DNA of 64,000 bases, taken from contig NZ_PVWK01000126.1 of the NCBI RefSeq assembly GCF_003003795.1, positions 1 to 64,000 of the forward strand, given 5' to 3'. The notes below the pieces were generated by a model. The model was not told the DNA's origin, did no database searches, and saw nothing but the letters and a program-made list of their open reading frames with translations. The stretch is from Stenomitos frigidus ULC18. Its GTDB lineage: Bacteria; Cyanobacteriota; Cyanobacteriia; Leptolyngbyales; Leptolyngbyaceae. This document shows positions 41,682 to 50,795 of the stretch, piece after piece. Every line of letters starts with the position of its first letter. Within the stretch, counting starts at the first letter, position 1. The translations under genes were made by a program, and so were the position numbers.

Positions 41682-42974
41682 CTAATTTGCCAAATAAATT
41701 TCTCGATTAGCGGTTTCCTGAGCTTTTTTCATTGCTTGCGGTAGTGGTTGCTCCCCCAATAGAGCACTAATAAATTGATTGTTAAAATTCATGCGCATCG
41801 TGGGTAAATTCTCGCCTGCTTGCCAAATCGTGGCATACTCTGTACCCCTCACAAAGGGCGCATAAAGCGGATTATTGTCATACCCTAACCCTGCTAAAAC
41901 CGATCGACGCGTAGGGAGTGCCAAACCCTGTTTTGCCCAGGCTTTCATGCCTTCGGCTCCAGTGAGATAGGCAATCAGCTTCCAGGCCGCTTCTTTATGC
42001 TTTGCTTTGCGATTCATCACATACGCAACTGTGAATGCCATCGTGCCTTTTTTATCATTCATTGTAGGCACTTCTGCTGTGGCCATATCAATAGTTGGAA
42101 ACGTTTCTTTGAGATATGGAATGGCCCATGTACCTTCAAGCGTCATTGCCACTTTTCCTTGTCCAATCATATCGCTCCCTGATGTCGCGCCAACATCAGT
42201 GGGTTGTACTGCCGTGCGATCGCGTCGATACTGATCAATCACAAACTGCAAGCCCTTTAAACTATTAGCTTCTGCAAACGATGCGTAACCATTTTGTCCT
42301 ACTAAGTTGCCATTGAACGCTTTAATCACAAAAACCTGACGCGCCAATTCAGGGGCAATCCCAAAGCCATATTGATCGATTTTGCCATCATGATTGCGAT
42401 CGACCGTGAGTTTTTTAGAATCAGACACTAGGTCGTCCCAAGTTTTCGGTGGTTGCGCTATACCAGCAGCAGCAAAGGCTTTTTTATTGTAAATAAGTGC
42501 CAATGTCGAAACGTCTTTTGGCAGCCCGTACAGCTTGCCTTTGTGCTTAAAAGCATTCAGCATTAGCGGTTCAAAATCAGCGAGCTTAAATTCGGGTGTG
42601 ATGTATGCATCTAATGGTTCTAAGACGCTATATTTCATGAGTAACGGAGCCTCAAGTGCATCCAGATAGAAAACATCAGGAGCAACATCACCAATGAGGC
42701 GAGTCTTGATCACATCCATGTACTCACTGTTAATCACTTCGTATTTGATTTTGATGTTAGGATACTTGGCCTCAAAGCCCCGAAGCACTCGATTCAAAAG
42801 CTGGTTTTCATCGGGACTGCTCTGCCACCCGCTTAGCGTGACTGTAATGGGTGATTTAGCTTGTTTGAGTGTGTTCTGGCTCAACGAAGCTGTCTTTTGA
42901 TGACGACAGCTCGCTAACGCAATCGCAATAAGAAATAAACAACCTAAGCCAGTTTGTCTTAGACCAAGCATCAT
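41682..42974 (-). CDS. Sugar ABC transporter substrate-binding lipoprotein
   Basis: 430 residues of the family 1 extracellular solute-binding type. The signal peptide ends in the lipobox LASC (Cys at about residue 23), so the mature protein is lipid-anchored at the outer face of the plasma membrane. Conserved segments are PDVFYLDALEAPLLMKY, LYGLPKDVSTLALIYNKKAF and GKVAMTLEGTWAIPYL. First gene of the importer operon. No ATPase gene is nearby; a shared MsmK-like ATPase elsewhere is expected. Confidence 0.95.
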   Translation of the reverse strand: MMLGLRQTGLGCLFLIAIALASCRHQKTASLSQNTLKQAKSPITVTLSGWQSSPDENQLLNRVLRGFEAKYPNIKIKYEVINSEYMDVIKTRLIGDVAPDVFYLDALEAPLLMKYSVLEPLDAYITPEFKLADFEPLMLNAFKHKGKLYGLPKDVSTLALIYNKKAFAAAGIAQPPKTWDDLVSDSKKLTVDRNHDGKIDQYGFGIAPELARQVFVIKAFNGNLVGQNGYASFAEANSLKGLQFVIDQYRRDRTAVQPTDVGATSGSDMIGQGKVAMTLEGTWAIPYLKETFPTIDMATAEVPTMNDKKGTMAFTVAYVMNRKAKHKEAAWKLIAYLTGAEGMKAWAKQGLALPTRRSVLAGLGYDNNPLYAPFVRGTEYATIWQAGENLPTMRMNFNNQFISALLGEQPLPQAMKKAQETANREIYLAN

Positions 42975-43067
42975 GATTCCTAATCAGCGATCGCGTGTTT
43001 AGAGTAGCTTCTTCCTAATCTATAGCGCGATCGTCTTGCTACGTGAGCAAAAAATAATTGATTCTGT

Positions 43068-43099
43068 CTGTAGGGACGTTCCATGGAACGTCCCTACAG
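43068..43099. repeat. Perfect 32-bp palindrome
   Basis: CTGTAGGGACGTTCCA is followed directly by its reverse complement. This type of palindrome recurs between cyanobacterial genes and is likely a mobile small repeat. It lies in the divergent gap between the binding-protein gene and the fusion gene at 43240. Confidence 0.85.
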
Positions 43100-43239
43100 A
43101 ACATGTAACGTTTCTACAGAGGGCACATGCGTCGAAATATTGAGGGTTGCTGTCTATTTCAGCAATTCAGGTACGATCGCGCTTAGTTAGCGCCAAGTGG
43201 TGCCGAACGGGTGCTGATCAGCTACCAGAGGTAGATAGA

Positions 43240-45774
43240 ATGGAACAGACAGAAACGGTTGCCTGGTTACGCGAGAATACCAGCCTGAATGCCCTTTCAG
43301 AGAGTGCTTTGGAGGCGATCGCAGCAGCTATTCACGAAGAGACGGTACAAGAAAATCGACGGTTGGTTTTGGAGGACACACCGCCTGAATCGCTCTACAT
43401 TCTCAAGTCAGGACGGTTGGAAAGCTACCACACCAGTAAAACAGGGCTTGCCAATGCGGTTAGCCTTCTGCCAGGAACCATTCTGCACCTCAAAGAATTG
43501 GCGTTAGACCAACCTGTCGAAGCGACGGTCATCACACTCAGCGACTGTGTTTTGTGGACGATTCCTAGAGCGGAATTTTTGGCGATCGTCCAGCAGCACC
43601 CCGAAATTACTCAAACGTTGTCGCGGCAGTTAGCCAGCGAATTGGATGAGGTATCAGCACAACTGGCGTATGAACGCGAGCGACAGACGGCATTGCGCCC
43701 CTATCTGGTGCCCAAAGTGAAGCGGGGGATTGTCGGTTCTAGTCGCTATGCCACACGGTTGCGCCAGGAGATCAAAAAGGCGGCAGGCGATCGCCGATCG
43801 GTGCTGGTCTTCGGCGAACCAGGATTGGGCAAAGACAACGCGACTGCGCTGATTCATTTTGGCTCTCGCTACCGCCACGATCCCATCATTAAGATCGACT
43901 GCGATACCCTGCAAGCCAATGGCTCAGAGCTGTTTGGGCGAGTGGGTGGCAAAGCGGGACTGATTGATTGGTTGGGTGAAGGAACCCTGCTGCTCAACAA
44001 TGTGCAGGAGTTAACGCCGGACTTGCAGACGAAACTGGTGCGCCTCTTGGAAACCGGAGAATATGACTTGGTTGGGCGCGATGGCGAACCGCCTGCACCG
44101 TCCCGCCAATGTCAGGCACGGATCGTCATGACATCCGAGAAGGTGTTACCAACGCTGGAGCGCAAAGGTCTGGTGGGCCATATCATTCGCGTCCCACCGT
44201 TACGAGTGCGAAAAGCCGATATTTTATCTCAGGTAGAATATTATCTAAGCTTATTCTGTCGTTCTAGAGGGATTGCGAAACCAAACGTGACGCCAGAGGC
44301 ACTGCGCCGGCTTCAAGGCTACGACTTCCCTGGCAACTTAACGGAGTTGGAGAACCTGGTAGAACGGGCGGTGCTGCAATCAGACGGCGCTTCAGAACTC
44401 ACCGAAGAAGTGTTCTGGTCGGTCAGTGTGAAAACCAGGCGCTTTCGCGTCAATTTGCTCAATACGTCACCAAAGCTACGTCAGTTTTTACGGAGTCCCT
44501 GGTATCCCGATCGCATCAACTATGGCTTCACCCTCGGCTTTTTTGCGGTCGTTGTCGCCGTGCTGATGCTGGGGCCGCAGAGCCGTCATGACAACGTCGC
44601 TCTGAATATGTTTTGGGCGTGGTGGTGGCCTGTCATGCTGCTGGCGTTTCCCTTTGTCGGACGGCTCTGGTGTTCAGTTTGTCCGTTTATGATCTACGGC
44701 GAATTAGCCCAGAAGCTTTCGCTCTGGCTCTATCCCCGGCAGCTGTTGCCCTGGCCCCGACAGCAAGCCGAAAAATGGGGCGGCTGGTTTTTGTTTGGCC
44801 TGTTCACCTTGATTTTGCTGTGGGAAGAACTGTGGAATTTAGAGGACACCGCTTATTTGTCCGGTTGCCTGCTCTTACTGATCACGGCTGGTGCAGTCAT
44901 CTTCTCGCTGTTGTTTGAACGCCGCTTTTGGTGCCGCTACCTCTGCCCGATCGGCGGCATGAATGGACTGTTTGCCAAACTCTCGATGGTCGAACTCCGG
45001 GCACAGCAGGGCATCTGTTCCGCAACCTGCACGACCTATCAGTGCTATAAAGGCGGCCCACAGAAAGGTGAAGGTCAGGAAACGGGCGGCTGTCCGCTCT
45101 ATTCCCATCCGGCGCAGCTTGAAGACAACCGGGATTGCGTACTCTGCATGACCTGTTTGAAGGCCTGTCCCCATCGATCGGTGGAGTTAAACCTGCGACC
45201 ACCTGGCATTGAGCTATGGACAACCCATAAGCCAACCTACGCTGAGATTTGCCTGCTGTTCTTGCTCTTTGGCGCGGTGTTTCTGCATCGTCTGCCTGAG
45301 ATTGAGGCGCAGTTTGGCTGGCAGTTACACCTGGACAATTTTGGCATTCATGCGGGTGTTTCATTGCTGGCCTTGCTGGTGCCGGGTGCGATCGCCCTGG
45401 TGGCCCATGCCTTCATCCAACTACTTCAACGCAGCTACAAACCCCGACCTTTTTTGGAGTTAGCGTATGGCTATCTGCCCCTTGTCTTAGGCGCAAGTCT
45501 GGCACACTACTTGCGCTTAGGACTGGCTGAAGCAGGACAGGTGATTCCCGTTAGTTTCGCTACTTTTGGGTTTGGCACAGCAAATTTACCGATCGCTGTT
45601 GCCGATCCTGCCGTCATTGCCTTCTTGCAAAGCGTGACATTGATTTTTTCTTTCTGGCTCAGCGTGATTTTGACCCAAAAAATTGCCCGTCAGGCGCTGG
45701 TGAATCTCCTGCCACAGTATCTGGCAATGCTGGCGATCAGCTCTCTCTTGTGGAAGGTGATGGTCGGTTGGTGA
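43240..45774 (+). CDS. Fusion: cyclic-nucleotide-binding / AAA+ (NtrC-like, degenerate) / NapH-like Fe-S membrane protein
   Basis: 844 residues from ATG 43240 (AGAGGTAG upstream; the longer in-frame start at 43147 lacks this). Residues about 15-140 are a CAP_ED cyclic-nucleotide-binding fold. Residues about 160-390 are like the sigma-54-activator AAA+ domain: Walker A FGEPGLGKDN is kept, but the Walker B acids are gone (LLLNNVQEL) and the GAFTGA sigma-54 contact is replaced by FGRVGGKAG. There is no HTH. From about 420 on it is a membrane protein with Fe-S motifs CSVCPFMIYGE, CRYLCPIGGMN and a ferredoxin motif CVLCMTCLKACPH, as in NapH/NosR/CcoG proteins. Function unknown; a redox or ligand-gated electron-transfer protein is inferred. 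Confidence 0.9.
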   Translation: MEQTETVAWLRENTSLNALSESALEAIAAAIHEETVQENRRLVLEDTPPESLYILKSGRLESYHTSKTGLANAVSLLPGTILHLKELALDQPVEATVITLSDCVLWTIPRAEFLAIVQQHPEITQTLSRQLASELDEVSAQLAYERERQTALRPYLVPKVKRGIVGSSRYATRLRQEIKKAAGDRRSVLVFGEPGLGKDNATALIHFGSRYRHDPIIKIDCDTLQANGSELFGRVGGKAGLIDWLGEGTLLLNNVQELTPDLQTKLVRLLETGEYDLVGRDGEPPAPSRQCQARIVMTSEKVLPTLERKGLVGHIIRVPPLRVRKADILSQVEYYLSLFCRSRGIAKPNVTPEALRRLQGYDFPGNLTELENLVERAVLQSDGASELTEEVFWSVSVKTRRFRVNLLNTSPKLRQFLRSPWYPDRINYGFTLGFFAVVVAVLMLGPQSRHDNVALNMFWAWWWPVMLLAFPFVGRLWCSVCPFMIYGELAQKLSLWLYPRQLLPWPRQQAEKWGGWFLFGLFTLILLWEELWNLEDTAYLSGCLLLLITAGAVIFSLLFERRFWCRYLCPIGGMNGLFAKLSMVELRAQQGICSATCTTYQCYKGGPQKGEGQETGGCPLYSHPAQLEDNRDCVLCMTCLKACPHRSVELNLRPPGIELWTTHKPTYAEICLLFLLFGAVFLHRLPEIEAQFGWQLHLDNFGIHAGVSLLALLVPGAIALVAHAFIQLLQRSYKPRPFLELAYGYLPLVLGASLAHYLRLGLAEAGQVIPVSFATFGFGTANLPIAVADPAVIAFLQSVTLIFSFWLSVILTQKIARQALVNLLPQYLAMLAISSLLWKVMVGW

Positions 45775-45867
45775 GTTCAAGGCACCCCTTCATCATGCAA
45801 TGCTGGTGTGATGCAAGGCTGGTGGTCTTCCAGTTCAGACTTGATGTCCAGTTTTATGAGAGGTGTC

Positions 45868-46239
45868 ATGGCTCGCAAGCGCTTTGTGATTGAAATGGGT
45901 ATGGGTGTTGATCAACACGGGCAGGAACCGACAGTAGCGGCGGCTCGCGCTGTCCGTAACGCGATCGCTCATAATGCCCTTCCTGGCATTTGGGAAGTCG
46001 CTGGTTTAAGCGATCCTGATCAGATGCTGGTCGAAGTGCAGGTTGCTGTCCCATACCCTGACCAGGTAAGACAAGCAGATGTGCTGGCAGTGCTGCCTTT
46101 TGGACGCAAAACGCTAAAAGTAGAGGCGGGCGGCATGATTGTTCAAGGCCGCGCGATCGCGTCGCTGCATGACAAGAACGATGAAATGCTGGTCGCCGTC
46201 GCCTCTGTGACGGTATTGGTTGAAATGCCGGATGCGTAG
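45868..46239 (+). CDS. Lin0512-family protein
   Basis: 123 residues from ATG 45868, with GAGAGG just before it; an upstream in-frame ATG at 45808 is not preferred. The pattern RFVIEMGMGVDQHGQ, AAARAVRNAIAHNALP and LPFGRKTLKVEAGGMIV fits the Lin0512 family, short proteins of unknown function that form rings in structural studies as I recall. It follows the fusion gene by 93 bases on the same strand. Confidence 0.88.
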   Translation: MARKRFVIEMGMGVDQHGQEPTVAAARAVRNAIAHNALPGIWEVAGLSDPDQMLVEVQVAVPYPDQVRQADVLAVLPFGRKTLKVEAGGMIVQGRAIASLHDKNDEMLVAVASVTVLVEMPDA

Positions 46240-46257
46240 CCTTCCGGTTCCTCCCCT

Positions 46258-46736
46258 TCATCCCTTGTGTGGAAGCGGTTTGCCGGTACAGTGGCGATCG
46301 ATGAGTTCTAGCAATGCTTGGTAATGAGTGATTGGCTTGACACAGAGCGCATCGGCTTGAGAACGGTCTAACAAGGCCTAGCGCTCATTGAGCATGGCGT
46401 AGGCAGTGACGAGAATAATGGGAAGATGCGCCGTTTCGGGGGTGTTTTTCAGAAAGTGTGCCAGATCTGCACCACTATAGCAATAGACAGATGGGTTAGG
46501 ACGGGGTGCAGGGGTTCCACCCCTGGCTGGGGGCAACGCCCCCACACCCCCTTTGATCCACATGTCCTAAACGTTGTGACGATCGCTATAACGGCTTGTC
46601 CTTCCCATTCAGCTCCAGGTAGATTGACATCCATCAGCACAATATCAGTGGGTTGAGATCGACAGTGCCAAACGATCACAGCTGGCTCAGCGTTAGCTGT
46701 GGGAATACTTGCGGAGCGCTTGTAGTCGGTCAACAA
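46258..46736 (-). pseudogene. Response regulator (receiver domain), broken by MITE and nonsense codon
   Basis: The minus strand reads TDIVLMDVNLPG (phospho-acceptor Asp), is interrupted by a 115-bp element, then resumes with ADLAHFLKNTPETAHLPIIL and VTAYAMLNER, a TAG stop at 46381-46379, and the same frame continues with ALLDRSQADALCVKPITHY to TGA 46260-46258. The Lys of the VKPI motif is present. Removing the element and one TA copy restores the frame. The N-terminal end is also short of the usual DDxxxNL start, so a 5' loss is likely. Confidence 0.85.
46476..46590. mobile_element. MITE, 115 bp, with 27-bp inverted ends
   Basis: The ends TATAGC...TTAGGAC (46476-46502) and GTCCTAA...GCTATA (46564-46590) match at 20 of 27 positions as an inverted repeat. 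The centre is a GC-rich double hairpin. The flanks carry TA on both sides, typical for IS630/Tc1-like MITEs. It sits inside the response regulator pseudogene. Confidence 0.85.
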
Positions 46737-47081
46737 CGCTCATGTTGGATGGCTTCAGATCGACTCATAACCCCCGACACGGTAAGGTTCGTAGACGCAT
46801 CCTTTCCCGACCCAGTGAATGGTACAGCGCCTATGCGCCATTGGCTACGAGATCAATCTGGTGAAGCAGCTTGTAGCCAATCAGTAGCGATTGAATCAGT
46901 TCCAAAGCCAGGAGCATCGTCCACTAGCGGGATGTGAGTTTGCGCTACGCAAGACCGTCATTGACTGGAGTCATTTTCCAGAGCGATCGGAGTGAGTTTA
47001 AAGCGATCGCTCTCACTTGACGTGGACACTGAGTAGCGTTTTTAACTTGCTGCCGATTAAACTATCTGCACTATAGCCAAA
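46737..47081. other. Gap without a gene
   Basis: Between the response regulator remnant and the histidine kinase I see no supportable gene. There is a short inverted match around 46994-47020 (GAGCGATCGGAGTGAG / CTCACTT type) and two HIP1-like sites, no promoter that I can defend. Confidence 0.5.
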
Positions 47082-49307
47082 CTAACTGGGAGCGGCGGGA
47101 CGATCGCCCAGTTTGAAATAAAACGTAGCGCCCTGACCGGGGTGGCTTTCTGCCCAAATGTGACCGCCGTGGCGCTGGATAATACGATGAACGATCGCCA
47201 ACCCGATACCGCTACCCTCAAACTCTGCCTGCGAGTGTAAGCGCTGAAACGCACCAAAAAGCTGGTCAGCATACGCCATCTGAAACCCGATGCCGCGATC
47301 GCGCACATAGATAATGTCGTCAGGCAAGGTGCCGATCTCAATGTGGGCAGGCGGTTGCTGACGAGTAAACTTAATGGCGTTATCCAGTAGATTGACAAAG
47401 ACTTGTCGAAGCAGGGTTTTGTCACCGCTTACGGTAGGCAGTGCGCCAAGGCTGCACTGTATCTGCTGGGGATCACTTACTACTTCTGTAGTACTGGTAA
47501 CTATGATCGCCTCTGGTCGTTGAGCGAGAACTGCTAGCACTAGCTGATTCAAGTCAATGAGCGTCTCTGCCATCGGCCGTCGCCCAACCCGCGAGAGCGT
47601 CAGCAGACCGTCGATCAGCTCTTTCATTTTGTGACTGCTGTCTTGAATAATTTCAAGGTAGTGCATTACTTTTGGATCAGTCAGCAACTCATTTTGCTGT
47701 AGGCGATCAGTTAACGCTGCAACAAACCCGCTGATGTGCCGTAGGGGCGCGCGCAAATCATGGGAAACCGAGTAGGAGAAGGCTTCTAGCTCCTGATTGA
47801 CAATTTCAAGCTGTGCCGTGCGATCGACCAGCGTCTGACGTGCTTCAACTAGTTCTGTAATGTTGCGGGAGGAACCAATGAGCGCGTAGACCTCCCCATT
47901 TGGCTTCTTTAACGGAATCTTGTAGGTGTCAAAATGCAACAGACCTGACGGCGTCGTGTAGCATTCCTGGAAATGTAGGGTTTCGCCAGACGTAAAGACT
48001 TGGTGGTTTTGTTCGGCAAACGTGGCGGCCAAGTCTGGGGCAAAGCATTCAAAGATCGTTTTACCAGCAAGCTGGTGGCGACTCTCCCAACCGATTAAGT
48101 GAGCGAGCGCATCATTACCGAAGAGCATCCGCATCGTGTCGCGCTCGACCACAAAAATGCCGTCAGGGAGCATGTTGATAAAGGTCATGAGTTCAGCAGT
48201 GCGCTGCTCAACGAGTGCCTCCAGCTCTAAATTTTGTTGCTCTAGGGTTTGGTTGAGCTGTCGAATTTGGGCTTCTGCCTGTTTGCGATCGGTAAAATCA
48301 AGCACCGCTCCCATCATGCGGATCACTTGACCCGATGCATCATCAAGACCACGCCCTCTACCGATCAGCCAGTGCAGGCTCCCATCGGGATGAATGACAC
48401 GGTACTCCGCTTCAAAGTTAGTCTTCGTTTCCAAGGCCTGTGTGATTGCCTGCTCAACCCGATCAATATCCTCAGGGTGAACCCGATCGCGCCATGCCTG
48501 GTAGCTCGGTTGCACCTCACCAGGCACCAACCCTAACAAGCGTGCGTGGTTCTCGTTCCAGATGACCTCGTTTGTGGGTAGGTGCCAGTCCCAAATGCCA
48601 ATGTGGGTAAAGTCGAGAGCAAGCTTAAAGAACGCCTCATTTTCGCGCAGAGCCATTTCAGAGCGTTTGCGATCGGTCACATCCACACCAATACCCCACG
48701 CCCTCCAGCCAGGAATGGGAAAGCGATCGGAGATATTAGACCAGGCAACGGTTTTCACGCTGCCATCACGACACGTCACGTCCCATTCCCAATCACGGTA
48801 ATCGTTACCACGCCCTGCCCAAGTGTCGACCATGTGCTGACGATAGCCTGCATCAGGGTAGAGCAACGCCATGGCCTGTGGATTGCCAATCATTACCGCC
48901 GCACTGTAGCCAGTGACCCGCTCAGCCTCATGGTTCCAGACAACCATTGTGTTCTGATTGTCAAAGGCACCGAGCATCACAGGCATGTTTTGCAGAATTA
49001 AGCGTACCCGTTCTTCGCTCTCTCGCAGCAGCGTTTCTGTTTGCTGTTGGGTGCGAAGCGATCGGCGTGAAAGCCAGTAAAGCATCCAGGCAGTGGTGCC
49101 AGCAAAGATCAAATCTTTGACATCTTGCCAGTAGGGTAGCACTGTCAAGCTAGGGACAACCGTGTCTAGCCAAAAATGCGATAGAGCAATCCACAAAACA
49201 GCGACGATAAAATAGGCTCCAGCAAGCTTTTGGGGCAGCAACCTGAGCGATCGACGCTGCAATTCAGAAGCAACGGGACGTTTGAAATGGGCGCTTTCAT
49301 CGTGCAT
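47082..49307 (-). CDS. Multi-PAS sensor histidine kinase
   Basis: 741 residues. Two N-terminal membrane helices (about 25-45 and 58-78), PAS/PAC domains at about 90-215, 220-340 and 370-490, a coiled coil between the second and third, HisKA with the phospho-acceptor SVSHDLRAPLRHISG at about 520, and HATPase with FVNLLDNAIKFT, VRDRGIGF and GSGIGLAIVHRI. It resembles the cyanobacterial phytochrome-type HisKA (FSYSVSHDLRAPL). No intact response regulator lies next to it; the broken receiver gene downstream could have been its partner. Confidence 0.96.
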   Translation of the reverse strand: MHDESAHFKRPVASELQRRSLRLLPQKLAGAYFIVAVLWIALSHFWLDTVVPSLTVLPYWQDVKDLIFAGTTAWMLYWLSRRSLRTQQQTETLLRESEERVRLILQNMPVMLGAFDNQNTMVVWNHEAERVTGYSAAVMIGNPQAMALLYPDAGYRQHMVDTWAGRGNDYRDWEWDVTCRDGSVKTVAWSNISDRFPIPGWRAWGIGVDVTDRKRSEMALRENEAFFKLALDFTHIGIWDWHLPTNEVIWNENHARLLGLVPGEVQPSYQAWRDRVHPEDIDRVEQAITQALETKTNFEAEYRVIHPDGSLHWLIGRGRGLDDASGQVIRMMGAVLDFTDRKQAEAQIRQLNQTLEQQNLELEALVEQRTAELMTFINMLPDGIFVVERDTMRMLFGNDALAHLIGWESRHQLAGKTIFECFAPDLAATFAEQNHQVFTSGETLHFQECYTTPSGLLHFDTYKIPLKKPNGEVYALIGSSRNITELVEARQTLVDRTAQLEIVNQELEAFSYSVSHDLRAPLRHISGFVAALTDRLQQNELLTDPKVMHYLEIIQDSSHKMKELIDGLLTLSRVGRRPMAETLIDLNQLVLAVLAQRPEAIIVTSTTEVVSDPQQIQCSLGALPTVSGDKTLLRQVFVNLLDNAIKFTRQQPPAHIEIGTLPDDIIYVRDRGIGFQMAYADQLFGAFQRLHSQAEFEGSGIGLAIVHRIIQRHGGHIWAESHPGQGATFYFKLGDRPAAPS

Positions 49308-49431
49308 GGAGGTATGCCGAAGGCGATAGCCAACATTCGTATTATGAGCACTGGGCTACCGAGTCTGCTGATTTCTATTCAATCGTAAAATAAAAATTTG
49401 AGGTTGGGATGCTGAAGCTTCACCTGACTCC

Positions 49432-50715
49432 CTAATTCTGATTTCGCGTCTGTCGTGCCAATTCCAGAAGCTGCCCCCAACGCTTTTGAAGTTGTTTGGG
49501 CGTACACTTGAGCGCTTTGAGAATCTCTTGATCCGTTGACTGCGCTTGCTTCAACGTCAACAGCTGCCGCTGGTCGGGTGACAGCTGGCTGATAAAGAGC
49601 TGCCAGTGCTGGGTCGATAGCCCCAAGTTTTGGTCAATGTCAGCACCCAGCCACTGGTGTACGAGCTTCCAATTTTGCGAAAGGGTAAATTTCTCGACGT
49701 GGTATTTGAAACGCTGCTGTAAGTAATCACGTTCACGAGCCGAAAGACCCAGCACATCATCGATTTCAGGAGCCGAAAGGTCTTGCAATTTGAGGGTGAG
49801 GTAGTTGACGCAATCGGTCTGTCCCTGAGCTTCCAGGTATTGAATGAGTTCGACGATGACCCGATCGCGTAGTACTGCTTCAGAAGGGGCATCGACGGCA
49901 TCAGCCACCATCCGTTCGCGTAACTGGTGCGCTAGAGGCGAACGATTGTACGACTCAGACTCCTCGCCTTTTGGTGACTCCAACGCTTGCTCAATATCGA
50001 TCGACACTTCCAGCGGTTGACGTTGCCCAAAGCGTTGAGCACGTAAGACAACTAACTGCTGGCTATGGCCGTTCGGCAGTGAAATGCGTCGCTTCGCATA
50101 CTGCTCTGTAAACGCCATATACTCCGCCAACTCCAGCCGTGTGCGGGGTTGGTAGTCTTCTGGCAGTTCGTTTTCGCGCCGGAAGGCTTTGAGAGACTCA
50201 GTATAAAATCCTTGTAAAAAGTCTTCAACCAGGCTGTAGCGTGCCTGAAAACCAAGCTGCATCCGGCTAGGCGCAATGTGACGATAAATCATTGAGCCAA
50301 GTGTACTATGCAGCTCCACCCGCCCCCGGCGAGAGCCAAGCTGATAGTAATTCAAGCACTTTTGCAAGCGGTGGCGGGCTAGCGAGAGCTGCCACGATCG
50401 CACCCTACCAGAGTTCTGAATCCGTCCACTTTTGTGGCAGATGCGGTCAACTTCCGTTGCAATCCGGCTGGCGAGCCGCTCAATATTGCCACCAGGCGTA
50501 GTCACTTCAGCACGAAGTTCCCGCGACAGAATTTGCGTCAGTGCGGGGATGTCTAAAAAATCGGCTGCACTTCTAGGTTTTGACAGTGCAGCATCGTGAT
50601 CAGGCTCATCCCGAAGGTCAGGATGTTGTTCAGCGGTCGCGGCGACGGCATCAGTGGGGACTACATTTGCCGAAGCGGCCGCTTGGGGGCGGGAAGAGGT
50701 TGAGTCGAAGTTCAT
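49432..50715 (-). CDS. HetZ-family protein
   Basis: 427 residues from ATG 50715. The whole central part is of the HetZ/HetZ-related type: RIATEVDRICHKSGRIQNSG, QKCLNYYQLGSRRGRVELHS, IYRHIAPSRMQLGFQARYSL and RRENELPEDYQPRTRLELAEY. HetZ is a DNA-binding regulator of heterocyst differentiation in Anabaena; relatives exist in filamentous strains that make no heterocysts. The extended frame up to 50856 is made of heptanucleotide repeat words (QNSKLKT) and is not counted. The C-terminus (STDQEILKALKCTPKQLQKR) is an HTH-like segment. Confidence 0.85.
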   Translation of the reverse strand: MNFDSTSSRPQAAASANVVPTDAVAATAEQHPDLRDEPDHDAALSKPRSAADFLDIPALTQILSRELRAEVTTPGGNIERLASRIATEVDRICHKSGRIQNSGRVRSWQLSLARHRLQKCLNYYQLGSRRGRVELHSTLGSMIYRHIAPSRMQLGFQARYSLVEDFLQGFYTESLKAFRRENELPEDYQPRTRLELAEYMAFTEQYAKRRISLPNGHSQQLVVLRAQRFGQRQPLEVSIDIEQALESPKGEESESYNRSPLAHQLRERMVADAVDAPSEAVLRDRVIVELIQYLEAQGQTDCVNYLTLKLQDLSAPEIDDVLGLSARERDYLQQRFKYHVEKFTLSQNWKLVHQWLGADIDQNLGLSTQHWQLFISQLSPDQRQLLTLKQAQSTDQEILKALKCTPKQLQKRWGQLLELARQTRNQN

Positions 50716-50770
50716 GGCGCTGGTAGTGCACAGGGGCGAGGACAGTAGATCAGGCAGGGGGTAGTTCAAA

Positions 50771-50795
50771 GTTTTGAGTTTTGAGTTTTGAGTTG
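50771..50795. repeat. Heptanucleotide repeat GTTTTGA
   Basis: Three exact GTTTTGA units and a partial one in the leader of the HetZ-like gene. The same word recurs at 10203-10221, 33505-33525, 51869-51889 and, inverted, at 52993-53020. Confidence 0.93.

Noticed and set aside
43147-43239. Extra 31 N-terminal residues of the fusion protein
   Set aside because: The internal ATG 43240 has a good AGAGGTAG leader and fits the start of the cyclic-nucleotide domain; the longer leader is not like any family.
46653-46937. Plus-strand frame overlapping the response regulator remnant
   Set aside because: It is the antisense of the receiver domain in its first part and shows no family likeness after it.
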